64,000 nucleotides of DNA from Thalassomonas sp. RHCl1 (lineage in GTDB: Bacteria; Pseudomonadota; Gammaproteobacteria; Enterobacterales; Alteromonadaceae): contig NZ_CANDNZ010000007.1 in NCBI RefSeq assembly GCF_947387555.1, positions 1 to 64,000 on the forward strand, given 5' to 3'. This document shows, in pieces, positions 45,895 through 54,897 of the stretch. Numbering within the stretch: position 1 is the first letter of the stretch; every line of letters starts with the position of its first letter. Made by a program: the position numbers and the translations under genes. The notes beneath the pieces are model-generated. The model was not told the DNA's origin. It ran no database searches and worked only from the letters and a program-made list of their open reading frames with translations.

Positions 45895-45928
45895 TTGACC
45901 TGTTGTTTGCCGGGAAAAAGCGTATCAT
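45895..45928 (+). promoter_or_regulatory. Late-type promoter P4 (baseplate cassette 2)
   Basis: TTGACCTGT, 19 nt after CCTGT, then TATCAT and TTAGCTACTC. The downstream ten bases are identical to those of P1, although the genes they serve are unrelated. Confidence 0.75.
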
Positions 45929-45944
45929 TTAGCTACTCTGGTTA

Positions 45945-45981
45945 CCCCGGCAGGGGGACTTTTCTGTGCCGGGGCTTCCTT
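45945..45981 (+). terminator. Leader hairpin after P4
   Basis: CCCCGGCA / TGCCGGGG, an 8-bp perfect GC-rich stem, followed by an imperfect T tail (CTTCCTT). It starts 16 nt after the -10 box. It could be a terminator or a pause hairpin. Confidence 0.55.
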
Positions 45982-46138
45982 AAAAACTAAGGTTATTGAT
46001 ATTGAAATTAATGGCCACCCCTTAAAGCCTCTGTTGTTATTTTTCGCTTCGTTTTTGTATACCAGTAAACAGGACACCAACCGGAAGGTATCCAACTCAT
46101 TTTCCTCTCCCTTTAAGTTAAAAAAGTAAAAGAAGTTT

Positions 46139-47092
46139 ATGTCAGCTTATAATTTATTGGACCTGTCCCAGGTGCCTGTGCCCGATATTATTGAGGCGCT
46201 CGATTTTGAAAATATTTATCAGCAACTCAAAGAGCAGTTGCTGGCGATAAACCCGGATTATCAAGAAGTGCTCGCGCTTGAATCCGAACCTATGGCGGTA
46301 TTGCTGCAAAGTTTTGCCTATCGTGAATTGTTATTGCGGGCACAAATCAATGATGCTACCCGCGCCAATATGCTGGCCTCGGCCACGGGCAATGATCTCG
46401 ATAATATCGGCGCCCGCTACAATGTCGCGCGCTTGGTGGTGCAGGAAGCGGATGAAAGCACCACGCCGGTGACGCCACAAATCCTTGAAGATGATACCAG
46501 CTATCGCCGCCGCATCCAGATGGCCTTTAACGGCCTTAATACCGCGGGCAGTGAAAACAGTTATATTTTCCATGCCTTAAGTGCCGATAACCGGGTGGCG
46601 GATGCCGATGTGGTCAGCCCGCAGCCAAGCGATATTGTGCTGACCATTCTTAGTAAGGAAAGTACTGATGGCAGTGCCAGTGATGACTTGCTCATTAAGG
46701 TACGTAATTATTTTGGCCTCAGTGATGATGGCTCAAGCTTATTGGTGACAGCCGACAGTGATAATCCTGTTCATGGCGTCCGGCCGCTGGGTGATCGTCT
46801 TACCATTAAAAGTGCCGGGGTACAAAGTTATCAGATCCAGGCAGAGATCTCCTTGTTAGCCGGGCCGGGTAAAGAAAACACCTTAGTCCTGGTTAATGAG
46901 GCTTTGGCAGCTTATACCCGTGAAAATCAAATCTTAGGTAAAAAAGTGACCTTGTTAGGCATATATACCGCGCTGAATCAGGTGGGGGTAGACAGTGTTA
47001 ACTTACTTCAGCCAACGCAGGATATCCAGGTTGCCAGTGATCAAATAGCTTATTGCAGCGACATTATTTTGACCGAGGCAAGTCATGGCTGA
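46139..47092 (+). CDS. Baseplate J/gp47 family protein, cassette 2
   Basis: 317 aa. The N-terminal YNLLDLSQVPVPDIIEAL, then AYRELLLRAQINDATRANML, GARYNVARLVVQEAD and YRRRIQMAFNGLNTAGSE make it a close paralogue of the J protein at 54898 and a more distant one of those at 42387 and 52753. It carries an insertion around residues 195-220 (SLLVTADSDNPVHG). It overlaps gpI by ATGGCTGA. Confidence 0.9.
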   Translation: MSAYNLLDLSQVPVPDIIEALDFENIYQQLKEQLLAINPDYQEVLALESEPMAVLLQSFAYRELLLRAQINDATRANMLASATGNDLDNIGARYNVARLVVQEADESTTPVTPQILEDDTSYRRRIQMAFNGLNTAGSENSYIFHALSADNRVADADVVSPQPSDIVLTILSKESTDGSASDDLLIKVRNYFGLSDDGSSLLVTADSDNPVHGVRPLGDRLTIKSAGVQSYQIQAEISLLAGPGKENTLVLVNEALAAYTRENQILGKKVTLLGIYTALNQVGVDSVNLLQPTQDIQVASDQIAYCSDIILTEASHG

Positions 47093-47750
47093 TCTTGATT
47101 TATCCGGTAGCAGTACCTTAAATGCCAGCGGCTTACCCGCAAATACCAGCGAGCTTGGCTACCAGCTGGAACAGGTCATGAATAGTGGCTTCAGCGCCGA
47201 TAACCTGCCCGTTGGAATAACCGAGCTTTGGCAACCTGAATCTTGTCCCGAACATTTGCTGCCCTGGCTTGCCTGGGCCAATGGCGTAAAGAGCTGGGAT
47301 GATAGCTGGCCGGAGCAAACCCGGCGCGGCGTGATTGCCAATTCTTTCGAGGTACATAGCTACCAGGGTACCCGCTATGCCATCGAAAAAGCACTGGAAC
47401 CGCTTAAGCTGGAAACCGAAATTCACGAATGGTTTGAAGTGGAGCCCAATACGTCCCCAGGTACCTTTGCCGTAGATGTTTACGTCTCAGAGCAGGGGAT
47501 CACCGATGAGCTCATCGACACGGTACATGAATCCATCACCAGCAATAAACGCGGTTCAAGCCATTATACCCTGACCATGAATTTGAGTGCTCCGGGAGAC
47601 TACTATCAGGCGGGGGCGCTACAGCTTGTCGGAGAAGTGGACGGGAAACCGTTTGAGCCAGTGCTTGACGGTATTGACTCGACCCATTATCGCTGCGGCA
47701 GCTTGCAAGTGCATTGCCGGATAGAAGGTGGGCCTTATGTGACAGGCTAA
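47085..47750 (+). CDS. Phage tail protein I family, cassette 2
   Basis: 221 aa gpI-type protein. It has LPVGITELWQPESCPEHLLP, WLAWANGVKSWDDSWPEQTR and YQGTRYAIEKALEPL. It is coupled to J by an 8-bp overlap. The C-terminal tail (residues ~180-221) is specific to this copy and probably meets the cassette's collar protein. Confidence 0.88.
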   Translation: MADLDLSGSSTLNASGLPANTSELGYQLEQVMNSGFSADNLPVGITELWQPESCPEHLLPWLAWANGVKSWDDSWPEQTRRGVIANSFEVHSYQGTRYAIEKALEPLKLETEIHEWFEVEPNTSPGTFAVDVYVSEQGITDELIDTVHESITSNKRGSSHYTLTMNLSAPGDYYQAGALQLVGEVDGKPFEPVLDGIDSTHYRCGSLQVHCRIEGGPYVTG

Positions 47751-47831
47751 AAGTATAAATGTATCAGTGGCCACGAAGCCAAATCAATGAAAATACAATT
47801 AATGATAACCGAAGTACAGGACTGATAGATA

Positions 47832-48584
47832 ATGTCATCTAAAAATGAATCCCTGTGGTTAGCCTCAGGTATGGCAGGGGAAAACCAAGCCAGAATATTA
47901 AACCAACCGCTGGAATTTACCCGGGTTGTTGTGGGGGATGCCAATGGTAGCTATCCCCCTTTGGATAGCGCGTTAACGGCTCTGGTTAATGAAAGACTTA
48001 CCGGGGAAATATTGACCCACAAGTTAGATCCCGGCAATGGCAATCAACGTATTATCGAAATGAGTATTCCGCCGAGCCTGGATTTTGAGGCGATAGAACT
48101 TTTGCTTTATGCCAAATATGACGAAACAGAATTTGCACATACTTATTTTCGTCTGGCGGCCCCTTTTCCGGTACGTACCATAGAAAACGGTGGCTCCCAG
48201 CTAAAACTGAAATACACCATCAGGGTGAGTCAGTACTCTGATTTTAGTGTCAGTATATCTCCTAATTTGACTTATTTAACTACTGCCCAGTTAGCGGATA
48301 CCCAGGCGCTAGCTATTGTTGCTTATGAGAGTGAAGCTGTTACGACAAGTAATAAATTGCATATTTTAACCGGACATGCCGATCTGAAAATTCCCGATGA
48401 TAGCGGCACATCGTTCCGGCTGATGGTCGATGAAAGTGTTGATTTAACTTCTGGAAAATGCCGATTATTCGCACCAGCAGGGCAGAAAATATCTGTTAAC
48501 GGGGTAATGTCGGATATCGCCAATTTCAAAGAGTCCGGTGTGGTCCACCATGTAGTAAAGGTTAATGGAATTTGGAAAATATGA
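47832..48584 (+). CDS. Tail-collar fibre protein (DUF3751 type), cassette 2a
   Basis: 250 aa. The N-terminal SLWLASGMAGENQARILNQP, followed by TRVVVGDANGSYPPLD, is the collar module; IEMSIPPSLDFEAIELLLYA also fits. It is paralogous along its full length to the gene at 50036; the two are nearly identical at the N-terminus and diverge towards the C-terminus. It overlaps the following propeller gene by ATGA. Confidence 0.8.
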   Translation: MSSKNESLWLASGMAGENQARILNQPLEFTRVVVGDANGSYPPLDSALTALVNERLTGEILTHKLDPGNGNQRIIEMSIPPSLDFEAIELLLYAKYDETEFAHTYFRLAAPFPVRTIENGGSQLKLKYTIRVSQYSDFSVSISPNLTYLTTAQLADTQALAIVAYESEAVTTSNKLHILTGHADLKIPDDSGTSFRLMVDESVDLTSGKCRLFAPAGQKISVNGVMSDIANFKESGVVHHVVKVNGIWKI

Positions 48585-49864
48585 TTGAAACAGATGTGAA
48601 AACAACAGGTGGCGGAGCGTTTGAGATAGGCGATTATATTGTCACTAGCAGAGCCATGCTTGATGATGGCAAGCGACTCCTGATACCTGATGGCTCAGAA
48701 GTGGATGCCGGAGAATATCCGTTATTGGCAGCAACAATCGCTGATTCTGTATCTCCAGGCTTTGCCTTTAGTTCCGGGACTGGAAATATGGAGACGTATG
48801 ACCTGGATGGAAACTTAGATGTTAATAGAGCGGCAACAATAAAATCATATTATGGTACTGATGATTACAGTTACTGGGATGGTAAAGTATGGCTAACTTC
48901 GGATTTGGCTTTTACTGGTACCAACCGAAAAGTACACGGCCTGACAATGTCGGATGACGGTTTGAATGTATTAATTATTGGTGACTCAGTCGGAGATAAT
49001 TACATTCAATGGCAAAGGTCAACCGATGGTGGGGTTACCTTCGGCGCCAGAAAAGAAATGACATTTACTGATGGGCCGTACTTTTCAAAAATTAACGGTT
49101 GTGAAGGAAATGCCGATGGCAGCGAGATTTTAATTTCATTTCGTAACCCAGATACCGCATCAGTTGAGCTTCATAAATCCGTTGATAGCGGAGAATCATT
49201 TCAATTGCACAAAACATTGATTGATGCCCCCAATGTCAGAATGAAAGCGAGCCGGGATTTATTAACCATTGCTTTACACCTTCAAGGCTATGACCGTATT
49301 GAACTCAGCAAAGATGGTGGCTCGGTGTTTAACAGCATTACACTTGAACCCCAGGTTGTAGCGGGCGCCGAAAGCTCTTATCAAATTGCGGTAGGGCCGG
49401 ATGGCAGCACCATAGTTGCTGCCAATTATTATACCGGTGTTATGCAAATCTCGACGGATACTGGTGAAACATGGAAGGTTGTTACTCCTGCTATTTTTAA
49501 TTATGACCAATCTGCCTATTCACTCGGTTTCACTTTGGGGCAAATTGTCATTGGAAAGACTTCAAACTCCATTCACGTTAGCTTGAGGTTGAGAAAGGAT
49601 GTTTCAACAGCTGATGTTTATGTTACTTCCAGCTTTGACTCGGGGGAAACATGGACGGACTCTTTTATGTCAAATACAGGAAAGACGGAAAATTATAACC
49701 CAAATGGTCTCATCGTTTCGTCTGACGGGTTAAAAGTCATGTGCTTGATTAATGGTGGCGGTAACCCACACGCAAGAATTGCTACTTTTAATCAGGGTAA
49801 GCTTCTACCCAATTTAACTGGAGAATCAGTTCCCTGGAAAATCGTTGCTGATTCGCTTTCATAA
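48581..49864 (+). CDS. Asp-box beta-propeller tail spike candidate, 2a
   Basis: 427 aa from an ATG overlapping the collar stop. After a ~110-residue N-terminal part come sialidase-type Asp-box motifs: STDGGVTF, SVDSGESF, SKDGGSVF, STDTGETW and SFDSGETW, indicating a beta-propeller. Such folds bind or cleave glycans, though sialidase active-site arginines cannot be assigned by eye. It probably forms the receptor-binding tip on the collar just upstream. Confidence 0.7.
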   Translation: MIETDVKTTGGGAFEIGDYIVTSRAMLDDGKRLLIPDGSEVDAGEYPLLAATIADSVSPGFAFSSGTGNMETYDLDGNLDVNRAATIKSYYGTDDYSYWDGKVWLTSDLAFTGTNRKVHGLTMSDDGLNVLIIGDSVGDNYIQWQRSTDGGVTFGARKEMTFTDGPYFSKINGCEGNADGSEILISFRNPDTASVELHKSVDSGESFQLHKTLIDAPNVRMKASRDLLTIALHLQGYDRIELSKDGGSVFNSITLEPQVVAGAESSYQIAVGPDGSTIVAANYYTGVMQISTDTGETWKVVTPAIFNYDQSAYSLGFTLGQIVIGKTSNSIHVSLRLRKDVSTADVYVTSSFDSGETWTDSFMSNTGKTENYNPNGLIVSSDGLKVMCLINGGGNPHARIATFNQGKLLPNLTGESVPWKIVADSLS

Positions 49865-50035
49865 AATGAAAGGCAGGATACTGCACTCTGGATATAAGTT
49901 TTAATAATATTGAACTCATAAATTTTTCTCTGCGTGCTAACTGAAGTGTCACTTTTTTATTCTTCAATAGTGATAGTCAAGCAAATAGCTTGACAGGCAT
50001 AGCAGTGTTCACTGTTCTTTAAGGACAACTCTTTC

Positions 50036-50788
50036 ATGTCATCTAAAAACGAATCCCTGTGGTTAGCTTCAGGCATAGCCGGTGAAAACCAGGCCAGGGC
50101 GCTGAACTTGCCACTTGAATTTACCCGTGTTGTGGTGGGAGATGCCAACGGCAATTATCCTCCTATGGACAATACAATAACTGCATTGGTGAACGAACGT
50201 ATCACCGGTGAGGTACTGGATCACCGATTAGATCCCAATGATGCCAATCAACGCATAGTGGATATGGCCATACCGCCAAGCCTGGATTTTGATGCGGTTG
50301 AGCTACTGCTTTATGCCAAATATGGTGAAATTGAATTCCCTCATACTTATTTTCGCCTGGCTGCGCAATACCCTATAAGAACACTGGAAAATGGCGGCTC
50401 TCAGGCAACCTTGAAATTTACCATACGTGTGAGTGAACACAGTGATTTTTCTGTGTTTCTTGTGCCAAGTCTTTCTCATGTTGATCAGGAGCAGTTCGAT
50501 GAAAGCCATAACTCGGCCTTTATCACAAAGGATACCGTGGCCAACATTAATCGTAATAAGTTACATATCTTCTTAAACCATGCGGACTTACAAATCCCTG
50601 ATAGTTCAGGAGATAAATTTCAATTTATGGTAGATGACAGTGTCGATTTAAACACCGGCACTTGTCGGGTACTGGCGCCAAGCGGGCAGCAAATGACGGT
50701 GAGCGGCATCACTTCTGATATTGCTGATATTCAGGATGTTGGTGTGATCCACACAGCGCTAAAAATTAACGGAGTCTGGAAAGTATGA
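50036..50788 (+). CDS. Tail-collar fibre protein (DUF3751 type), cassette 2b
   Basis: 250 aa, a duplicate of the gene at 47832 (same length; shared SLWLASG, AGENQAR, LEFTRVVVGDANG and IPPSLDF blocks). It lies after a 171-bp gap with no promoter recognised, and overlaps the next gene by ATGA. The duplication includes the collar-propeller pair as a unit. Confidence 0.8.
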   Translation: MSSKNESLWLASGIAGENQARALNLPLEFTRVVVGDANGNYPPMDNTITALVNERITGEVLDHRLDPNDANQRIVDMAIPPSLDFDAVELLLYAKYGEIEFPHTYFRLAAQYPIRTLENGGSQATLKFTIRVSEHSDFSVFLVPSLSHVDQEQFDESHNSAFITKDTVANINRNKLHIFLNHADLQIPDSSGDKFQFMVDDSVDLNTGTCRVLAPSGQQMTVSGITSDIADIQDVGVIHTALKINGVWKV

Positions 50789-52065
50789 TAGTGACACCTT
50801 TAAAAGTATCAAATGGTATGGCTGAAATAGTAGGAAAAAGCGTACTTCACCGGGGAGATAGCGTGAAATATGGCTTACTTCCCGCCAGCGGAGAAGCTTT
50901 TTCCGCGGACTCCTTCCCGTTACTGGCAGAAGAATTTCCTTCCTTGCATTTGCCTGTGGGAGACGAGCATGAACATATTGTCTCGGGTATTAATAAAATT
51001 GCGACTCAGCGAGATGTTGTTATTAGCGAGCCTAACAAAGCCGAAATATGGCAACCGTTAACTCAAGGGTTAAATTCAGGAGCACCGTTGAGTGGAGGGA
51101 ATAGTTATATTGTTAGTGTCCGAGGTGATGGTCACGGCGTTTTTGTGGTGTTATTTGGCGGCGGGGAGGCGGCACGCTCAGATGATGCCGGCGTGACCTG
51201 GACGGCATTGCCCCAATATCTTAACTGTGATGCAAGTGCTGGTCGCCCCTATTCAATCCAAACTGATGGTAATGGTGTTTGGGTCGCGGGTTTTTCTAAT
51301 GGTTATGCGTCCCGCTCTGATGATAACGGGGTTAGCTGGAGCCAGCTTTCTCCAGTATATCTTCATTCCGGCGGTTCAAACCATATTTATTCCATGGGCA
51401 CAGATGGTCAAGGTAACTGGGTGGCCGGTTTTCATAGTGGCCATGCAGCCCGATCGACAGACAATGGCATAACCTGGTCGACACTACCGCAAAACCTGGG
51501 GACAGGCACAACCTATAGTATAAAAATTCTTAACTGTGTTGTCGGTAGCCCTAGCGGAGTTTTTATCGCCTGTTCTCAGAGAGGTTGGGCTTCCCGGTCT
51601 ACAGATAATGGTCTTACTTGGAGTGCTTTGCCACAAGCCTTAAATAATGGCACTGCAAATGATGATATCGTAGCGACTCACAGGGGACTGGCTACAGATG
51701 GTAAAGGCGTTTGGGTAGCTCAGGCAGACGATGGTTATGTTTCTCGTTCAGAAGATGATGGCCTTACTTGGACACCCTTACCGCGCCACCTAAATTCAGG
51801 CTCTACCGGGGTTCAGGCTGAAGGCGTGGAGACAAATGGTAAAGGAGTTTGGGTTGCCACCTGGTATGACGGTACGGTGGCACGCTCGGTTGATAACGGT
51901 ATTACCTGGACCGCATTGCCCCAATATTTAAATTCAGGGAGTAATGGTTCGGCTTATGCGGCTGCTTCCAGTGGTGATGTCTGGGTGGCCGGGTTCAATG
52001 AAACTTATGCGGCTATTGCCAGCGGTGAAACCTCAACCACGATTAAAGAGTGGTTTATTGAATAA
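50785..52065 (+). CDS. Asp-box beta-propeller tail spike candidate, 2b
   Basis: 426 aa. Six Asp-box blades are regular: SDDAGVTWTALPQYL, SDDNGVSWSQLS, STDNGITWSTLPQNL, STDNGLTWSALPQAL, SEDDGLTWTPLPRHL and SVDNGITWTALPQYL, each preceded by WVAGF/GVWVA and a glycine-rich turn. It is clearly more regular than copy 2a and shares only the gene position and N-terminal plan. A glycan-binding receptor tip is the likely role. Confidence 0.72.
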   Translation: MIVTPLKVSNGMAEIVGKSVLHRGDSVKYGLLPASGEAFSADSFPLLAEEFPSLHLPVGDEHEHIVSGINKIATQRDVVISEPNKAEIWQPLTQGLNSGAPLSGGNSYIVSVRGDGHGVFVVLFGGGEAARSDDAGVTWTALPQYLNCDASAGRPYSIQTDGNGVWVAGFSNGYASRSDDNGVSWSQLSPVYLHSGGSNHIYSMGTDGQGNWVAGFHSGHAARSTDNGITWSTLPQNLGTGTTYSIKILNCVVGSPSGVFIACSQRGWASRSTDNGLTWSALPQALNNGTANDDIVATHRGLATDGKGVWVAQADDGYVSRSEDDGLTWTPLPRHLNSGSTGVQAEGVETNGKGVWVATWYDGTVARSVDNGITWTALPQYLNSGSNGSAYAAASSGDVWVAGFNETYAAIASGETSTTIKEWFIE

Positions 52066-52112
52066 TACCATGAAAAATCTTGTCAATATAAAACATAGAA
52101 GGTGCCGAAGTC

Positions 52113-52439
52113 ATGTTGCCAGAAATATCTGCTAAATATTGTGAACAGTTGGATAAATTTGTTTTGCTTCGTGCTTTAACAACACCTGAAGTTCATTTGC
52201 CTGAAGGCATGTTCTCCGATGGTTTTTCCTCCCCCTGGTATCTGCGCTGGTATGTTAATCGGGTAGAGCAGGGTTGGATTGCGGCTTGGGTACATGACAG
52301 ATGTTACCAACAGGCGATTAATACCAAGCCCTGGGCGGATAAGTTATTTTATAAAAACCTACGTCGCTGCCGAGTGAAAAAATCTAAAGCAAAAATCATG
52401 TACCTGGCAGTGAAATTATTCGGAAAAGGTAGCTATTAA
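52113..52439 (+). CDS. DUF1353 family phage protein
   Basis: 108 aa with the DUF1353 signature FSDGFSSPWYLRWYV, AAWVHDRCYQQA and ADKLFYKNLRRC. The family is common near the lysis or tail genes of phages; its function is unknown, though the conserved His-Asp suggests a hydrolase-like site. It is the last gene of cassette 2, before a strong terminator. Confidence 0.82.
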   Translation: MLPEISAKYCEQLDKFVLLRALTTPEVHLPEGMFSDGFSSPWYLRWYVNRVEQGWIAAWVHDRCYQQAINTKPWADKLFYKNLRRCRVKKSKAKIMYLAVKLFGKGSY

Positions 52440-52493
52440 TCCGCTATATCGAGATGTAATTGCCTGACTTAGCAAAGAGTTTCATGAAACTTT

Positions 52494-52518
52494 GCCCGCT
52501 TCGGCGGGCGATTTTTTT
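52494..52518 (+). terminator. Terminator of cassette 2
   Basis: GCCCGC / GCGGGC stem with a TTCG tetraloop and seven T's, 55 nt after the DUF1353 stop. Confidence 0.92.
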
Positions 52519-52752
52519 ATGTGATTAACCTTTTTATGGTTTGCGTTGAGCACGCTATAGAATAATACCACTCAATAAGAATAGTTGGAGTGCCATCTAT
52601 TCGAGCGAATTTGATGATACATCCCATTGTTATTGAATGAACCGGATATCAGGTACACACTTCCCTAGTTACCCTAACTCAAGGCAAGCGCCTTAAATTA
52701 CCCGGCCCGGCAATGCTTATTGCCGGGCTTTCTTATATTTGAAGAGGAAAAT
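52519..52752. other. Leader region of cassette 3
   Basis: Gene-free. A possible TATCAG -10 at ~52652 and a downstream AGTTACCC resembling the P4 leader hint at a decayed copy of the late-type promoter, but the CCTGT block is missing (CCCAT at the right distance). A leader hairpin (52705-52734) precedes the next ATG. Confidence 0.35.
52705..52734 (+). terminator. Leader terminator of cassette 3
   Basis: GCCCGGCAAT / ATTGCCGGGC, a 10-bp perfect stem with a 4-nt loop, followed by TTTCTTATATTT. It lies 19 nt before the baseplate J ATG. Confidence 0.75.
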
Positions 52753-53598
52753 ATGAGTAATAGTTCTATTGATTTTAATGCACTGCCATCCCCTGATGTT
52801 ATTGAAACTATCGAGTTTGAGCAGTTGTTCCAGGAGCGCAAACAACGTCTGCTGGAAATGGCGCCGCAATATGCCGAGGCGCTGGAGCTGGAGAGTGAGC
52901 CGTTAGTGCAAAACTTGCAGCTGGAAAGTTACCGTGAAATGTTACTGCGTCAGCGCATTAATGAAGCGGTATATGCCAATTTACTGGCCACGGCACAAGG
53001 GGCGGATCTGGATAACCTCGGGGTTTTCTATGGGGTACTGCGTTCACCTTTGGAAGACGATGAAACTTTCCGTTTGCGTATCCGCGACCGTACGATTGCC
53101 TCAAGTACCGCCGGCAGTAAGGCCCATTACCGCAGCCGGGCGATTGAAGTGGACCCAGTGGCCATCCGCGATGTTGAAATTGACAGCCCGATCCCAGGGC
53201 AGGTGCGTGTGTCTGTGTTGGTGCGCACCGGTTATGATGTCGATGAAATTGTGGCTAAAGTACGCGAACATGTTACCGCGGAAGATGTGCAGATGCTTAC
53301 CGACACTGTGGAAGTGGTGTCTGCTGAGCTTATCCCTGTTGATGTTACTGCCGATATTTATCTGCATCCGGATACGCCGCAAGTGGTTTTTGACTCCTTA
53401 AAACAAAGTCTGCTTGATGCCTGGGAGCTTTCTGCGGAATTAGGCTGGGATCTGACTCCGAGCTGGTTAGATGCCCAGTTGCATAAAGATGGTATTCATT
53501 ATGTTGAGCGCAGCACGCCGACAGAATTAATTACCATAGCTGCCAACCAATGTGTAGTGCCGGGCACTATCAGTTTAACCTTGAAATCACGGGGGTGA
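52753..53598 (+). CDS. Baseplate J/gp47 family protein, cassette 3
   Basis: 281 aa, the shortest of the four J proteins. It has FNALPSPDVIETIEFEQLF, SYREMLLRQRINEAVYANLL, GADLDNLGVFYGVLR and FRLRIRDRTIASSTAGS. It is nearest to P2-type gpJ in length. ATG at 52753 with AGAGGAAA upstream; an earlier in-frame start lies within the leader hairpin. A 2-nt gap, not an overlap, separates it from gpI. Confidence 0.9.
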   Translation: MSNSSIDFNALPSPDVIETIEFEQLFQERKQRLLEMAPQYAEALELESEPLVQNLQLESYREMLLRQRINEAVYANLLATAQGADLDNLGVFYGVLRSPLEDDETFRLRIRDRTIASSTAGSKAHYRSRAIEVDPVAIRDVEIDSPIPGQVRVSVLVRTGYDVDEIVAKVREHVTAEDVQMLTDTVEVVSAELIPVDVTADIYLHPDTPQVVFDSLKQSLLDAWELSAELGWDLTPSWLDAQLHKDGIHYVERSTPTELITIAANQCVVPGTISLTLKSRG

Positions 53599-53600
53599 TC

Positions 53601-54503
53601 ATGAGCTTATTACCTCCCAATGCCTCCGAGCTGCAACGCCATTTAGCTGAGCTTAACCAGTTTAAGCCGGAATTTGATTTGGCGCTAAAGCAGATCCGGG
53701 AGCTGAAAAATACTCCGTCGGATGAACTGCTGCACTGGCTGGTGTGGGAATATGGTTTAGAAGCAATATTACCCTACAGCAGCGACATGCGTCAGATGCT
53801 GACCACAGGCTTAAACTGGCAGCGTATCCGGGGTACTCCCGGGGCGCTGAAAATGGCGCTGTTATGGTTAGGCATTGTCAGTCCGGATATCGAGCATGAA
53901 GAACCAGGCCGCCATTTTTACGAGTATCAGATAGATCCGGGCAAGGTGCCGGGTGATGAAGATATTACCCGGATCATCAACCTGGCGCGGATGTCGGCGC
54001 CGGTGCGTTCGCGCCTGGCACGGATTTTTCACGACTACGACGTGCGCAAACTGAAACTGTCTGAGCAGCATGTCAGTGAGTTTGGTCATTTGCTATCGGA
54101 TTATTCGGGGATTGCGGTTGAAGGTGGTGAGACCAAATTGTCGTTTAGCCGCAAGCACAGCAGTGCGGTCAGCGCGATTGAATATCAAAATATCTCTGCC
54201 CGTAAAAGTCTCAGAACCGATGAGATCCGTTATATCAAAGAGCCCATTTTAGGAGAAATGACCCTGAGTGAGCGCTACGATCATGGCGTGTCCAGCATAC
54301 GTGCCAGTGTCAGACAACTGACTTCTGGCTTAAGTTATGCGGCATCGGGTTGGCTGGGGAAATGGACGGCCACTCCCTGGTCGAAAACCAATTTTACTTT
54401 TATTGGTGTGAATCATACCAGTGTGCTTGGCGCTGCTTTAGAAAGTAGCCAAGGGAGCACAGTGCAAGTTATGGCTGAACTTACCGGGAAGCCGGCACAG
54501 TAG
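53601..54503 (+). CDS. Phage tail protein I family with long C-terminal extension, cassette 3
   Basis: 300 aa, against 221-253 for the other copies. The gpI domain is at the N-terminus: LLPPNASELQRHLAELNQF, LLHWLVWEYGLEAILPYSSD and RIRGTPGALKMALLWLG. From about residue 180 a beta-rich extension (SERYDHGVSSIRASV and on) is unlike the others. No separate fibre gene follows, so the extension may do that job. ATG at 53601 with GGGGGT upstream. Confidence 0.82.
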   Translation: MSLLPPNASELQRHLAELNQFKPEFDLALKQIRELKNTPSDELLHWLVWEYGLEAILPYSSDMRQMLTTGLNWQRIRGTPGALKMALLWLGIVSPDIEHEEPGRHFYEYQIDPGKVPGDEDITRIINLARMSAPVRSRLARIFHDYDVRKLKLSEQHVSEFGHLLSDYSGIAVEGGETKLSFSRKHSSAVSAIEYQNISARKSLRTDEIRYIKEPILGEMTLSERYDHGVSSIRASVRQLTSGLSYAASGWLGKWTATPWSKTNFTFIGVNHTSVLGAALESSQGSTVQVMAELTGKPAQ

Positions 54504-54658
54504 CGCTCTTTTTCAGGAGGAAACCTTGCGTGGATCTTGCGCAGTTTAGAAGTTATTAAAGGCATTTCATTTATGCTGATTTGTGATCGTTAAAAACCAT
54601 CAAGGCAAGTATGGCGATAGCCGGTAATAACCGGCGGATAATGAACTCCCGGTCACAC
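54504..54658. other. Start of the gap between cassettes 3 and 4
   Basis: Part of the 394-bp gap 54504-54897, which also contains P5 and its leader hairpin. No gene or terminator is clear in this first part; a small CCGG-rich inverted repeat lies near 54620-54636. Confidence 0.4.
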
Positions 54659-54692
54659 TTGACCTGTTGCCTTGTGAAAAAAAGCGTATCAT
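54659..54692 (+). promoter_or_regulatory. Late-type promoter P5 (baseplate cassette 4)
   Basis: TTGACCTGT, 19 nt after CCTGT, then TATCATTTAGC, with an A7 run in the spacer. Downstream it has GATACTC, like the TACTC of P1 and P4. Confidence 0.75.
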
Positions 54693-54711
54693 TTAGCGAT
54701 ACTCGCAGATG

Positions 54712-54737
54712 AAGCCCGGATTTAACCAGAGGGCTTT
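54712..54737 (+). terminator. Leader hairpin after P5
   Basis: AAGCCC / GGGCTT stem with a 13-nt loop and a T-rich tail (TGCTTCTTTC). Weaker than the other leader hairpins. Confidence 0.45.
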
Positions 54738-54897
54738 GCTTCTTTCTTACTGTCTTTGCCTCCTGATAAGGGGCAGGATTAAATCTTCTGATTTTAAATG
54801 CTCAGTTAACCGTTATTTTTAAAGCTAAGTCTCTCAACTTAGTATTAAGACTGAGGTTTTACTTTAAATAAAACTACATCTGTCTCAGGGAGGGGAT

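Noticed and set aside
52600-52660. Ninth late-type promoter before cassette 3
   Set aside because: A TATCAG box exists but CCCAT stands in place of CCTGT; too weak to count, though it may be a decayed copy.
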